A program made the translations under genes and the position numbers. Below, piece after piece: positions 7,065-16,155 of a stretch of 30,349 bases of DNA. Source of the DNA: JAZNLR01 sp045579195 (lineage in GTDB: Bacteria > Bacillota > Clostridia > Christensenellales > CAMQZB01); the NCBI GenBank assembly GCA_045579195.1, contig JAZNLR010000129.1, positions 1-30,349 of the forward strand. Direction: 5' to 3'. Each line of letters opens with the position of its first letter. Positions within the stretch are counted from its first letter, which is position 1. The notes beneath the pieces are model-generated. The model did not search any database, was not told the DNA's origin, and was given only the letters and a program-made list of their open reading frames with translations.

Positions 7065-8120
7065 TTATTTGAGATAGAAGTCCTCAACTGCTTTTTGATA
7101 AGCAAAGTATGCGGGCTTCGGTGAAAGGTCGTTTCGGACGAGCCCCCAGAAGCATTCCGCCGGGCATTCGCTCTGGCCGCATTTCCAACAGCGCTCCGCA
7201 TCCGAGAAGCAGAACAGGAAACTTCCGAGAACGTGAGGATGGTTTGCGAAGATCTCAAGACCGCGCCTGACGTACTCCGCCTGCAACTCTTCGGTGTGCG
7301 GGCCGTCAGCAACGTTGTGGTACCACGTCTTTTTGAAGCACACTTCCGACCAGCCTTCCGGCATTTCGGAGGGATCGGGATGCACGTCCGTCGTGCCGCC
7401 GCCGCTTGAATACCCCCACTCGTTGATGACGATGGGAATGTTCCAACGATCCCACATCTCATCGAGAGATTCCTGCCACTTTTCAACGGTGTGGTTGTGC
7501 CAAGAGCCGTAATACTGGTCGTCACCGACGTAACCAAACTTATGACCCGGTGCAAAGAGCATATCTCCAACCACCTTCGTATGCTCATTGAGACCCGCAA
7601 AATTTGTTCCGCAAATGGCGTTCGGATTCGCTTCCACAATGCCTTCCGCAAACGCACGGCAGGTCTTGACCGCAACTTCGATGGGATAATGTCCACGGAA
7701 GCACTCAAGGTCGATCTCGTTCATACACTGCCAGACGTTCCCTGCAAGGTCGCCAAGATCTGCACACATAAAGCGCCCCGTTTCCTTGACGTTTGCATAG
7801 AACTCATCTGAACCGATCGGGCCGTAAAACGCGGGGAAGGAATCACGCCAAGCGACCTTTCCCAAATCCTTCTGGTATGCCCAGCTTCCCATTCCGTGCG
7901 TCGTGGGCATCACGTTTAAGCCGTTTTCCTTTGCGAGGCGAAAATCCTCTTTCACCATCTCCCAAGCGGGAGAAACCGTTCCGTTGATCTTGTCCGTCCA
8001 CGGGCAAACCGTCGGGCGGCGCGTCCAGTTTGCACCGGCATCACGCACCATATCGTACCGCTTGACATTCGTATATGCATAGACGATTCCGCGAAGTTTA
8101 TCCTTTCTGTCAATCACCAT
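7065..8120 (-). CDS. Clan GH-A glycoside hydrolase (GH5-like), cytoplasmic
   Basis: A 351-residue TIM-barrel-like protein. The QCMNEID segment (E135) fits the acid/base Glu after strand 4, and VINEWGYSS (E234) fits the nucleophile after strand 7, as in retaining clan-A hydrolases such as cellulases, mannanases and beta-galactosidases. There is no signal peptide, so it probably acts on imported oligosaccharides. The protein has twelve cysteines, four of them clustered as CWKCGQSECPAEC (311-323), a spacing that could bind a metal; this is unusual for the clan. The start has only a weak GGGGA upstream. It follows the repeat protein by 32 bases and may share its transcript. I cannot assign the exact GH family or substrate. 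Confidence 0.72.
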   Translation of the reverse strand: MVIDRKDKLRGIVYAYTNVKRYDMVRDAGANWTRRPTVCPWTDKINGTVSPAWEMVKEDFRLAKENGLNVMPTTHGMGSWAYQKDLGKVAWRDSFPAFYGPIGSDEFYANVKETGRFMCADLGDLAGNVWQCMNEIDLECFRGHYPIEVAVKTCRAFAEGIVEANPNAICGTNFAGLNEHTKVVGDMLFAPGHKFGYVGDDQYYGSWHNHTVEKWQESLDEMWDRWNIPIVINEWGYSSGGGTTDVHPDPSEMPEGWSEVCFKKTWYHNVADGPHTEELQAEYVRRGLEIFANHPHVLGSFLFCFSDAERCWKCGQSECPAECFWGLVRNDLSPKPAYFAYQKAVEDFYLK

Positions 8121-8152
8121 TGTCCATCCCCATTAAACGGCCTTGTTTTTCG

Positions 8153-9886
8153 TTACTCCGCCTTTTTCGCAACGTATTCCGCGTGTTCATACTTCGGGTT
8201 TTTCTCTGCGCCAAGCTTTTCCATCATCTCTGCGATCAAAGCCTTTGCCTTCTTGCAGCCAAGCGGAGATCTAACCTTCAACATCATCGGAACTTTTGCA
8301 TACGACTTCTTTTCACCGACATCCTTATGATGGAAACGGGTCGTGGGATATTCCTTCGGATCAAGCGCGAGATAGATCTTCAAAGTCTTGCCAAGAAGTG
8401 TGATCTTCGCGATGGGATCTCTGCCCTTGCTGAACGTGTCCGCACGCTTAGAAAGACGGGAGCGAACTTTCTTGTGAGAAAGAAGCTCGTTCTTAAGAGC
8501 ATTATAATAAATTTGAATGTCACCATCCGCCTCGGCAATCTTCTGCTCCAAAGTGCGGGTGGCCTTGCTTCCCTTCAGGTGCGCAAATGCATCATCCTTC
8601 TTCACCTCCGGCTCTGCAACGACGATGTTGTCGCTATGCAAAATAGCCTTTCTCTTGAACGGAAGAGCGCGAACGTAATTCACGCTTTCAAACTTATGAT
8701 CCTTGGGCACACCGAGTTTCTCCATCATGATCGCGATGAGCTCTTTGACACGCTTGCAAGCGCGCTCGGATTTCACCTTGACAAGCATCGGAACCTGTGC
8801 ATACGCCTTCTTGTCGCCGACGTTACGCTGGAAGTACTTCGTGGCTGCAAACTCATCCGGATTGAGCGCGAGATAAACCTTCAACGTCTTTCCGACGAGC
8901 GTGATCTTTGCGATGGTGGGCATTCCCTTGCGGAAGGAATCCGCACTCTTCGACAGACGGGAACGAACGCCCTTGTAAGAAAGGAGTTCATTCTTAATTT
9001 CGCTGTAATATCCGCGAAGCTCTCTGCTTGCGAGGCGAAGTTTATTTTCCATCGTGCGCGCGAGAAGTTCGGTTCCTGCCGCAACAACGCGCGTTTTGGG
9101 AACGATGACAAACTTACCGTCTTCCGTAACGGCAACTTCTTCCAAAGCGTTCTCTTCCGAGTCAGGAGTTGTTTCTTCCTCAACAACTTCAGGAGCGGGC
9201 TCTTCAGCAACCTCAGGCTGAACTTCCTCGACAACTTCGGGCGCGGGCTCTTCAGCAACTTCAGCCTGAACTTCCTCGACAACTTCGGGAGCGGGCTCTT
9301 CAGCAACTTCGGCCTGAACTTCCTCAACAACTTCAGGTGCGGGTTCTTCGGCAACTTCGGTCTGAACTTCCTCAACAACTTCAGGCGCGGGCTCTTCAGC
9401 AACCTCAGGCTGAACTTCCTCAACAACTTCGGGTGCGGGCTCTTCAGCAACCTCAGGCTGAACTTCCTCAACAACTTCAGGCGCGGGCTCTTCAGCAACT
9501 TCGGGCTGAACTTCCTCAACAACTTCGGGTGCTGGCTCTTCAGCAACCTCAGGCTGTGCTTCCTCAACAACTTCAGGCTGAGCTTCCTCTGCCTTTGCCT
9601 CTTCGCGGCGGCGATCCTCTTCAAAGCGCGCCTCATCACCCATTCTGCGAATCTCGTTCTGTCTCTGTTCTTCAGCGTAATCCGCGAGAGCGTCCGCATC
9701 GGGCAGATCGGCAACGTATGCCTTGGCGGCTTCGCGCTCGGCGATTTCTTTCTTCTTCGTCTTGACGTACTTCACGGTGGACAAAGAATAGATCACGGTG
9801 CCGATGATCAGCAATCCTGCGATGACGTAGAGAATCACCTCCGTCGTCGGGTTGAGAAATGCAAGCAATTTTATCATATTTATCAT
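8153..9886 (-). CDS. Membrane-anchored Glu/Pro repeat protein with a duplicated C-terminal domain
   Basis: A 577-residue protein of unknown function. One membrane helix (about 17-37) is followed by a charged segment (about 43-105), eight tandem 16-residue repeats of the type EVAEEPAPEVVEEVQP (113-240), a linker, and two related domains (roughly 280-405 and 450-565). Both domains contain an N-E-L-L-S-[YH]-K-x-V-R-S-R-L-S-K core, then IAKITLxGKTLKxYLAL, a [KR]-YF/FH-x-x-x-V-G-x-K-K-[AS]-YA segment and VPM. This core fits a small alpha/beta domain that I have seen in uncharacterised Clostridia proteins, but I do not know its role. The start at 9886 is chosen for its GGAGG site; an open frame extends upstream without one. 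The repeats probably form a rigid acidic stalk. Confidence 0.75.
   Translation of the reverse strand: MINMIKLLAFLNPTTEVILYVIAGLLIIGTVIYSLSTVKYVKTKKKEIAEREAAKAYVADLPDADALADYAEEQRQNEIRRMGDEARFEEDRRREEAKAEEAQPEVVEEAQPEVAEEPAPEVVEEVQPEVAEEPAPEVVEEVQPEVAEEPAPEVVEEVQPEVAEEPAPEVVEEVQTEVAEEPAPEVVEEVQAEVAEEPAPEVVEEVQAEVAEEPAPEVVEEVQPEVAEEPAPEVVEEETTPDSEENALEEVAVTEDGKFVIVPKTRVVAAGTELLARTMENKLRLASRELRGYYSEIKNELLSYKGVRSRLSKSADSFRKGMPTIAKITLVGKTLKVYLALNPDEFAATKYFQRNVGDKKAYAQVPMLVKVKSERACKRVKELIAIMMEKLGVPKDHKFESVNYVRALPFKRKAILHSDNIVVAEPEVKKDDAFAHLKGSKATRTLEQKIAEADGDIQIYYNALKNELLSHKKVRSRLSKRADTFSKGRDPIAKITLLGKTLKIYLALDPKEYPTTRFHHKDVGEKKSYAKVPMMLKVRSPLGCKKAKALIAEMMEKLGAEKNPKYEHAEYVAKKAE
9167..9550 (-). repeat. 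Eight tandem 48-bp repeats inside a coding sequence
   Basis: Landmark GCGGGCTC-like segments recur at 9195, 9243, 9291, 9339, 9387, 9435, 9483 and 9531, an exact 48-bp period. Each unit encodes 16 residues. Copies differ mainly at synonymous sites, and three differ at the last residue (T or A in place of P), so the array is recent or homogenised but stays in frame. Confidence 0.95.
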
Positions 9887-9926
9887 ACGATTTCCTCCAC
9901 TTCGTAGAATTAACTCATTTTGCAAT

Positions 9927-9954
9927 ATTATATCATAAATTTCAAACTTTTCAA
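9927..9954 (-). promoter_or_regulatory. Sigma-A promoter of the repeat-protein gene
   Basis: Minus strand TTGAAA (9954-9949), a 16-base spacer and a perfect TATAAT (9932-9927), about 40 bases upstream of the ATG at 9886. Confidence 0.6.
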
Positions 9955-9998
9955 GACCCAATTTAAAATTTTTCGCCCTGTTTCTTAAAATTTTACAC

Positions 9999-10031
9999 AA
10001 AAAAAGCCCGTATTTTAGAAGAAATACGGGC
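9999..10031 (-). terminator. Intrinsic terminator downstream of rho
   Basis: A perfect 10-bp stem (10031-10022 with 10015-10006) with a 6-base loop, followed on the minus strand by seven T. It sits 28 bases past the rho stop. Confidence 0.85.
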
Positions 10032-10058
10032 GTTGCGTCCCTTGGGGGACAATTTTTC

Positions 10059-11476
<1,418 letters not shown>

Positions 11477-11480
<4 letters not shown>

Positions 11481-11935
11481 TCCACCCCTTCGCAGCCAAA
11501 CTCGACCGCAGTTTTCACTTCCGCAATGCGGATCTCCATCTTAAGCTCGGTTTCATATTCCTCGCTGTACTGCAAGACATATGAAAAGCCAATCGTTGCG
11601 CGCTTTTCTTCCAGCAAGAATGCCGCAGTTTTCGTGTACGCCCGCGCACAGAGCTCAAGGCCTCCCGAGGTCATCTTCACATCTGTCCAAACAGACGGCA
11701 AGAACACAAAGCTTGCATTCGTCTCTCCGCTTCGCTCCATCGCAAGGCGACCATCACGGAAGGTCAACTTGGTTTCTGTCTTTCCAAGTCCGGTCTCCTC
11801 GGGCTCACGGTAGGTCAAAATACCCCCTTTCTCATTGACGCGACCAACTCCAATCGCCACCGTTTCAACGCACTCACCATCCGGAGTGTGCGAAGTGAGC
11901 TGCACGCGATATTGTTGCTTTCTCTTTTCTTCCAT
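11477..11935 (-). CDS. DUF1934 family protein (YwiB-like)
   Basis: A 152-residue soluble protein recognised by the ILTYREPEETGLGKTETKL stretch, which is characteristic of DUF1934, a small beta-barrel family common in Bacillota. Its function is not established. It forms an operon with rho through an overlapping stop/start. There is no clear ribosome binding site before the ATG at 11935, although a TATAAT -10 lies about 35 bases upstream. Confidence 0.82.
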
Positions 11936-11969
11936 GCCGTCATTTTACACTTTTTTCTTCTGTTTGTCT

Positions 11970-11997
11970 ATTATATTTTTGTACAAAATTAGAAGAA
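11970..11997 (-). promoter_or_regulatory. Candidate promoter of the DUF1934-rho operon
   Basis: Minus strand TATAAT (11975-11970) is perfect; the best -35 is a weak TTCTTC (11997-11992) at 16 bases. Only the -10 is convincing. Confidence 0.35.
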
Positions 11998-12014
11998 TTC
12001 AAAAAATATGATAA

Positions 12015-12040
12015 AAAGAGGCTGTGTTGCCTCTTTTTTT
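12015..12040 (-). terminator. Intrinsic terminator downstream of the SSB-like gene
   Basis: AAAGAGGC (12015-12022) pairs with GCCTCTTT (12029-12036) around a 6-base loop. On the minus strand it is followed by A/T-rich sequence, and on the plus strand by a long T run, so it may work both ways. Confidence 0.75.
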
Positions 12041-12052
12041 TGTTTAAAAATT

Positions 12053-12736
12053 TCAATTCGGTTTACCGATTGATTCCGCTTCTGACGTTATGGGCAAAAA
12101 CAATCCGTCTTCATAGAAATCGGTCTCACCCACCGCAATCTTACTCACGGAAATCTCGTACGCCGTTCGAACTTCACTTGTGACGTCGTCGATACGCTTG
12201 GTATATTCTCGACTTTGAACACGTCCCGTGATGCTCACGCGATCCCCCACCGACAGACCGCGCACGAAGCGTGCATTCCTTCCCCACGCGATGCAAGGGA
12301 TATAATCCGACTTGTTGTACGCGCGGTTGACGGCAATCAAAAGATCGGCGATCTCGCGCGAAAAGGGTGTCGTTCTGTAGACAGGCGGCTTGCAAAGGTA
12401 ACCTGACAGCACGACGGTGTTGGGGTTGCGGAAGGGCTCAACAGGGAGAATCTCCCGCGCAAATACCGTGAGCATAAGCTTGCTCTTGCCGTCGACGATC
12501 TTGTTATAGCTTCGGAATTGTCCTTCAAGCGCAATTCTCGTTCCCACCGAGAATTCAACTCCCTGCATCAGACGCTCCGAAACGGTGATGGGAATGACGT
12601 CCACCTGCTCAGAGAGGCGCTCGACGTGCATCGTCGTTTCAAAAAAGCCCTCACCATACACTTCATGACTGAACGTCGGGTCAGACGCAATGACGCCGCT
12701 GACGTACACCCTGTTGTTCTGCTGTTCGTAATTCAT
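12053..12736 (-). CDS. Single-stranded DNA-binding-like protein with two OB folds
   Basis: A 227-residue protein built from two consecutive SSB-type OB domains. The first starts NRVYVSGVIASDPTFSHEV (about 8-95) and contains a GTRIALEGQFRSY strand pair; the second starts NTVVLSGYLCKPPVYRTT (about 104-200) and contains IPCIAWGRNARFVRGLSVGDRVSITGRVQSR, the classic SSB pattern. Ordinary SSB has one OB fold and an acidic C-terminal tip; here there are two and no DDDIPF-like tip. The start at 12736 follows GGAGG; an upstream in-frame extension would overlap the deacetylase and lacks a site. The gene lies 22 bases after the deacetylase stop and probably shares its transcript. It could be a dedicated repair or plasmid-type SSB rather than the essential one. 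Confidence 0.75.
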   Translation of the reverse strand: MNYEQQNNRVYVSGVIASDPTFSHEVYGEGFFETTMHVERLSEQVDVIPITVSERLMQGVEFSVGTRIALEGQFRSYNKIVDGKSKLMLTVFAREILPVEPFRNPNTVVLSGYLCKPPVYRTTPFSREIADLLIAVNRAYNKSDYIPCIAWGRNARFVRGLSVGDRVSITGRVQSREYTKRIDDVTSEVRTAYEISVSKIAVGETDFYEDGLFLPITSEAESIGKPN

Positions 12737-12758
12737 CGTAAATACCTCCGTCTTGCGT

Positions 12759-13574
12759 TTATTCTCCGGCGAACTCTTTCGCCGATTCTGCCGATTGTTT
12801 TTCTGAGGGCAACAGAAACTGTTCCCCCGCATGATCGATTCCGAACCCGTCGCGATAAATGAGCTCACCGATGGGAACAATTTCAAATCCCCGGGCGATC
12901 AAACGGGGCAAAATGAGGTGCAACGCATCCTCAATGTGATCCGAGTTGTTGTGAAACAGAACAATAGAGCCCTCTTTTGCACGATTTAGGACACGCGTTG
13001 CGATCTCGCCGCCCGAGAGCCCTTTCCAATCGAGAGAATCCACGTCCCACTGGATGGTGAAAAGGCCGCTCTTTTTTGCGCATTCTAAAAGCTGGTTGTC
13101 AAACTCTCCAAACGGCGCACGAAAGAGGTCAACGCTCTTCCCCGTGATTGCGGAAATTAGGCTTTTTGAAGCGTTCAACTCCTCCAAAACGGTCTTTTCG
13201 TTCATCTTGGACATGTGTCCGTGCGTGTTGGAGTGCGTTCCGATCTCACAGCCCGCCGCATCGATCGCCTTCACCATTTCGGGGAACTTTTCCGTCCAAA
13301 ATCCAACGAGAAAGAATGTTGCAGAAACACCATACCGTTTGAGGCAATCCAAAATTGCCTGCGTTTTATCCGCGCCCCAAGCCGCATCAAAGGAGATTGC
13401 GATCTTTTTTTCCTGCGTGCGCACTCGATAGATGGGAACTTTGCGGTTTGAATTCCCAAAGTAGGTTGCGGCGGCAACCTCCCCTCCCGTCAGCAACAAT
13501 ACGCAAAAGAGGAGCGCAGCAAGCGCCACCGCAAGCGTTTTCTTCCATTTTTTGTCACGGAACGTCTTTATCAT
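12759..13574 (-). CDS. pdaB: Polysaccharide deacetylase, PdaB-like
   Basis: A 271-residue membrane-anchored NodB-domain protein. An N-terminal signal-anchor (about 12-35) puts the catalytic domain outside the membrane. Motif 1 is IAISFDAAWG rather than the DD of typical deacetylases, as in the PdaB sporulation family (FDISWG). The HSNTHGHM motif supplies metal histidines, then RAPFGEFD, WDVDSLDW and a late IVLFHNN. PdaB proteins help maintain spore cortex or cell-wall peptidoglycan. The start at 13574 is chosen because a GAGGAGAGG site lies just before it; the longer ORF would have that site inside the coding sequence. Whether this organism sporulates cannot be seen here. Confidence 0.8.
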   Translation of the reverse strand: MIKTFRDKKWKKTLAVALAALLFCVLLLTGGEVAAATYFGNSNRKVPIYRVRTQEKKIAISFDAAWGADKTQAILDCLKRYGVSATFFLVGFWTEKFPEMVKAIDAAGCEIGTHSNTHGHMSKMNEKTVLEELNASKSLISAITGKSVDLFRAPFGEFDNQLLECAKKSGLFTIQWDVDSLDWKGLSGGEIATRVLNRAKEGSIVLFHNNSDHIEDALHLILPRLIARGFEIVPIGELIYRDGFGIDHAGEQFLLPSEKQSAESAKEFAGE

Positions 13575-13723
13575 ACCTCTCCTCTCCCCACTCATTTTGT
13601 CGAATCCTTGCGAAAAGGCACTTCCTTTGACGAAGAGCTTCTCTCTTCACCATCAGCATATTCCGCAGTCATGTTCAATATTCAGATAAATATGCACAAA
13701 GGTTCTTTCTTTTTACACTCTGT

Positions 13724-13752
13724 TTGACAACCTTCCCGATTCCGTGTATACT
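13724..13752 (+). promoter_or_regulatory. Sigma-A promoter of the DUF975 gene
   Basis: Perfect TTGACA (13724-13729), 17-base spacer, TATACT (13747-13752). The transcript would start near 13759, about 55 bases before the ATG. Confidence 0.75.
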
Positions 13753-13813
13753 GAATTCATACGCTTGCTTTGTTTTACACAAAAGCACACCGATTTTCAA
13801 TAAGGAGTTTTCA

Positions 13814-14509
13814 ATGGAGAACAACCTCACATTTCGCGCCCGTGCCCGCGACCAGCTCGGCGGGCACATCTTCTCAAAGGACTGGGTGGAGCTTGCCCTT
13901 GTCTTCTTTGTCATCGCAATCATCAACGGACTCTTTTCCGTGTCGTTCACCCCGAAAAATCTAGGGGAACACTTAATTTCCGTCACGCTTTCCCTTGCAT
14001 CCTTCCTCATTGCAGGCGCATTGCATTTCTCACAGGTTCGCATTCTCGTCAAAAAGGTAAGAGCGCCGAGCACAGGTGTTGTCTTTTCCGACCTCTTTTC
14101 CGGCTTTAAGGAGGCATATGCAAAGAGCCTGGTTCTTCATTTGATCCAAAGCCTCATCGTCTTCGTCTTTGCTCTTCTCCTCGTCATTCCGGGCATCATC
14201 AAAGCCTATTCTTACGCATTGAGTTTTTACCTCTTGCAAGACGACCCCTCCCGCAAACCCGGGGATTGCCTCCGTGAGAGTGAAAAGCGGATGAACGGAC
14301 ACAAAATGCAACTTTTCCTGTTGGACTTGAGCTTCTTTTTCTGGTATCTCCTCGGCGCACTCTGCTTCGGAATTGGAATCTTCTTCGTTCTTGCATACCA
14401 CGAAACGGCAAGAACGAACCTTCTCCTTTCCCTTTGTCATCCGGATGAGAATGAGCATTTTGACGCATACTCCGATCCTTACACGGAGCACACCTTCGAA
14501 GTTCGCTGA
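13814..14509 (+). CDS. DUF975 family integral membrane protein
   Basis: A 231-residue polytopic protein with four to five predicted helices (about 24-45, 54-74, 98-125, 165-190). The opening RARARDQLGGHIF, FSGFKEAYAKSL and the VIPGIIKAYSYALSFYLLQDDP segment are typical of DUF975, a membrane family of unknown function widespread in Bacillota. The ATG at 13814 follows AAGGAG by 7 bases. It is a single-gene transcript with its own promoter and terminator. Confidence 0.8.
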   Translation: MENNLTFRARARDQLGGHIFSKDWVELALVFFVIAIINGLFSVSFTPKNLGEHLISVTLSLASFLIAGALHFSQVRILVKKVRAPSTGVVFSDLFSGFKEAYAKSLVLHLIQSLIVFVFALLLVIPGIIKAYSYALSFYLLQDDPSRKPGDCLRESEKRMNGHKMQLFLLDLSFFFWYLLGALCFGIGIFFVLAYHETARTNLLLSLCHPDENEHFDAYSDPYTEHTFEVR

Positions 14510-14530
14510 AAAAACAACTTGTAAACAAAG

Positions 14531-14560
14531 AACTCGGCTTTTCTTGCCGAGTTTTCTTTT
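14531..14560 (+). terminator. Intrinsic terminator after the DUF975 gene
   Basis: AACTCGGC (14531-14538) pairs perfectly with GCCGAGTT (14546-14553), with a 7-base loop and a T-rich tail. Confidence 0.88.
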
Positions 14561-14633
14561 TGCTTTCAAACACAATCTGCACGATTTTCTTAAAAATTTT
14601 CTGAAACTTTTTCTGTTTCCCCTCTCCGTTTCA

Positions 14634-14662
14634 TAGACTTTCTAAAAAAAAAGTGGTACAAT
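14634..14662 (+). promoter_or_regulatory. Candidate promoter of the antiporter gene
   Basis: TAGACT (14634-14639), 17-base spacer, TACAAT (14657-14662). It leaves a leader of about 95 bases before the ATG at 14764. Confidence 0.5.
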
Positions 14663-14688
14663 TCATAACCGATGAAAAAGGACAGCCT

Positions 14689-14720
14689 GTTTTAACCATC
14701 ACGGCGTACGCCGCTAAAAC
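14689..14720 (+). promoter_or_regulatory. Structured leader of the antiporter mRNA
   Basis: GTTTTA (14689-14694) and TAAAAC (14715-14720) flank a perfect 12-base palindrome, CGGCGTACGCCG (14702-14713). The RNA could fold into a long imperfect hairpin, and the DNA palindrome could equally be an operator. No known riboswitch class is recognised. Confidence 0.35.
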
Positions 14721-14763
14721 GCTGATCTACATCAAATTTACTTTTCAAAGAAGGCGATCTTTC

Positions 14764-16065
14764 ATGAATCAAACAGCCAGCATCTTCTTGAGCTTATCCA
14801 TCGCATTGCTTGCAGGACTCATCCTGTCGCGATTGGCAAAAAGAGTCAAACTTCCTGCCGTCACGGCGTACTTGGTCGCGGGCGTTCTCATCGGCCCGTT
14901 CCTTCTCGGAGCGTGTGGAATCCCCGGCATCGGCATCACCAACGAGCAGATCGAAGGATTTGGCTTGATTGCCGACCTCGCCCTTGGATTTATCGCATTT
15001 TCCATGGGAAACGAGTTTCGCCTTGCTCAGCTCAAAAAAATCGGAAAACAGGCAACCATTATCGGTGTTCTGCAGGCCTTGGTCACGACGGCAATTGTTG
15101 ACGTCGCGCTCATCTCTTTGCATTTCTTGATGCCGCACGTGCTTTCCCTCTCTTCCGCGATCGTCCTTGGTGCAGTTGCAACCGCAACGGCGCCTGCCGC
15201 GACGCTTATGGTCGTTCGGCAGTATAAAGCGAAAGGCCCCGTCACCGACGTTCTCTTGCCTGTCGTCGCGCTGGACGACGCAGTCGGCCTCATCGTCTTT
15301 GCTGTTTCGTTCGGCATTGCAAAGTCCATCAGCGCAGGTGCAATCGACCTTGTTTCCATCGTTTTAGAGCCGCTGCTTGAGATCGTTTTATCCCTCCTGC
15401 TCGGTTTCTTGATGGGACTTTTGTTCACGTTCTGTGAAAAGTTCTTTCACTCCCGCTCCAAACGAATGGCAGTTTCGGTCACGTTTGTCATGCTGACCGT
15501 CGCCCTTTCATACTTAAAGTTCACCATCCCCTCCATCGGTTTACACATCGGATTTTCTTCCTTGCTTTCGTGCATGATGCTTGGAACGGTTTTCTGCAAC
15601 ATCTGTGAAGTTTCGGAAGAGTTGATGGAGCGCATCGACCGCTGGGTAACGCCGATTCTCATCCTCTTCTTCGTCGTCAGCGGCGCGGAACTTGACCTCT
15701 CCGTCTTTTCCCAGCTTCCCGTCGTCATCATCGGCATTGCGTACATCATTTTCCGCTCGTTCGGAAAGTGCTTTGGTGCAACCGTCAGCGCAAAGCTGAC
15801 CCATTGCGATCCGAACATCGTGAAGTACTTGGGGATCACCTTGCTTCCGCAGGCAGGCGTTGCGCTCGGCATGGCGATCAAGGCAATAGAACTTGGCGCT
15901 GATGGTGACATCGTTCGCAACATCACGCTGTTCGCCGTCTTGATTTACGAGATCGTCGGTCCGTTCTTGACAAAGCTTGCATTGACAAAGGCCGGCGACA
16001 TCCAGGAATCCGGAAGAACGAGCGCCCGCGAAGAACACCTTTCAAAGAAAGCGAAATCCATGTGA
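14764..16065 (+). CDS. CPA2-family cation/proton antiporter (Kef/NapA type)
   Basis: A 433-residue membrane protein with about 12 helices that exchanges Na+ or K+ for protons. Diagnostic segments are LAKRVKLPAVTAYLVAGVL at the N-terminus, AVATATAPAATLMVVRQY (unwound-helix region) and VALDDAVGLIVF, whose DD pair is the ion-binding carboxylate motif of electrogenic CPA2 exchangers. It lacks the C-terminal RCK/KTN domain of KefC, so it is not directly NAD- or glutathione-gated. The start at 14764 matches the family N-terminus and has a weak GAAGG site; an upstream extension in frame has no homology. Confidence 0.87.
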   Translation: MNQTASIFLSLSIALLAGLILSRLAKRVKLPAVTAYLVAGVLIGPFLLGACGIPGIGITNEQIEGFGLIADLALGFIAFSMGNEFRLAQLKKIGKQATIIGVLQALVTTAIVDVALISLHFLMPHVLSLSSAIVLGAVATATAPAATLMVVRQYKAKGPVTDVLLPVVALDDAVGLIVFAVSFGIAKSISAGAIDLVSIVLEPLLEIVLSLLLGFLMGLLFTFCEKFFHSRSKRMAVSVTFVMLTVALSYLKFTIPSIGLHIGFSSLLSCMMLGTVFCNICEVSEELMERIDRWVTPILILFFVVSGAELDLSVFSQLPVVIIGIAYIIFRSFGKCFGATVSAKLTHCDPNIVKYLGITLLPQAGVALGMAIKAIELGADGDIVRNITLFAVLIYEIVGPFLTKLALTKAGDIQESGRTSAREEHLSKKAKSM

Positions 16066-16075
16066 TAAAAAACAA

Positions 16076-16112
16076 AAAAGCCCTTCCCGGAGCGTGGGAG
16101 GGCTTTTCTTTT
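16076..16112 (+). terminator. Intrinsic terminator of the antiporter gene
   Basis: AAAAGCCCTTCC pairs with GGGAGGGCTTTT (16096-16107, one G-T), followed by a T-rich tail. Confidence 0.8.
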
Positions 16113-16121
16113 TCCAAACGA

Positions 16122-16149
16122 AAAAGGCACCAAGATCGGTGCCTTTTTT
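16122..16149 (-). terminator. Intrinsic terminator of the topoisomerase operon
   Basis: A perfect 10-bp stem (16122-16131 with 16138-16147), 6-base loop, with A tract and T tract on opposite sides, so it can act on both strands. It lies just past the minus-strand stop at 16156. Confidence 0.8.
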
Positions 16150-16155
16150 TTGTTG

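Noticed and set aside
9167..9550. CRISPR array
   Set aside because: The 48-bp units are contiguous, with no unique spacers, and are in frame within a protein.
8075..9907. 610-codon open frame on the plus strand with Phe/Asn/Leu-rich repeats
   Set aside because: It is the antisense shadow of the 48-bp repeats and flanking domains of the minus-strand gene; it has no ribosome binding site and low-complexity content.
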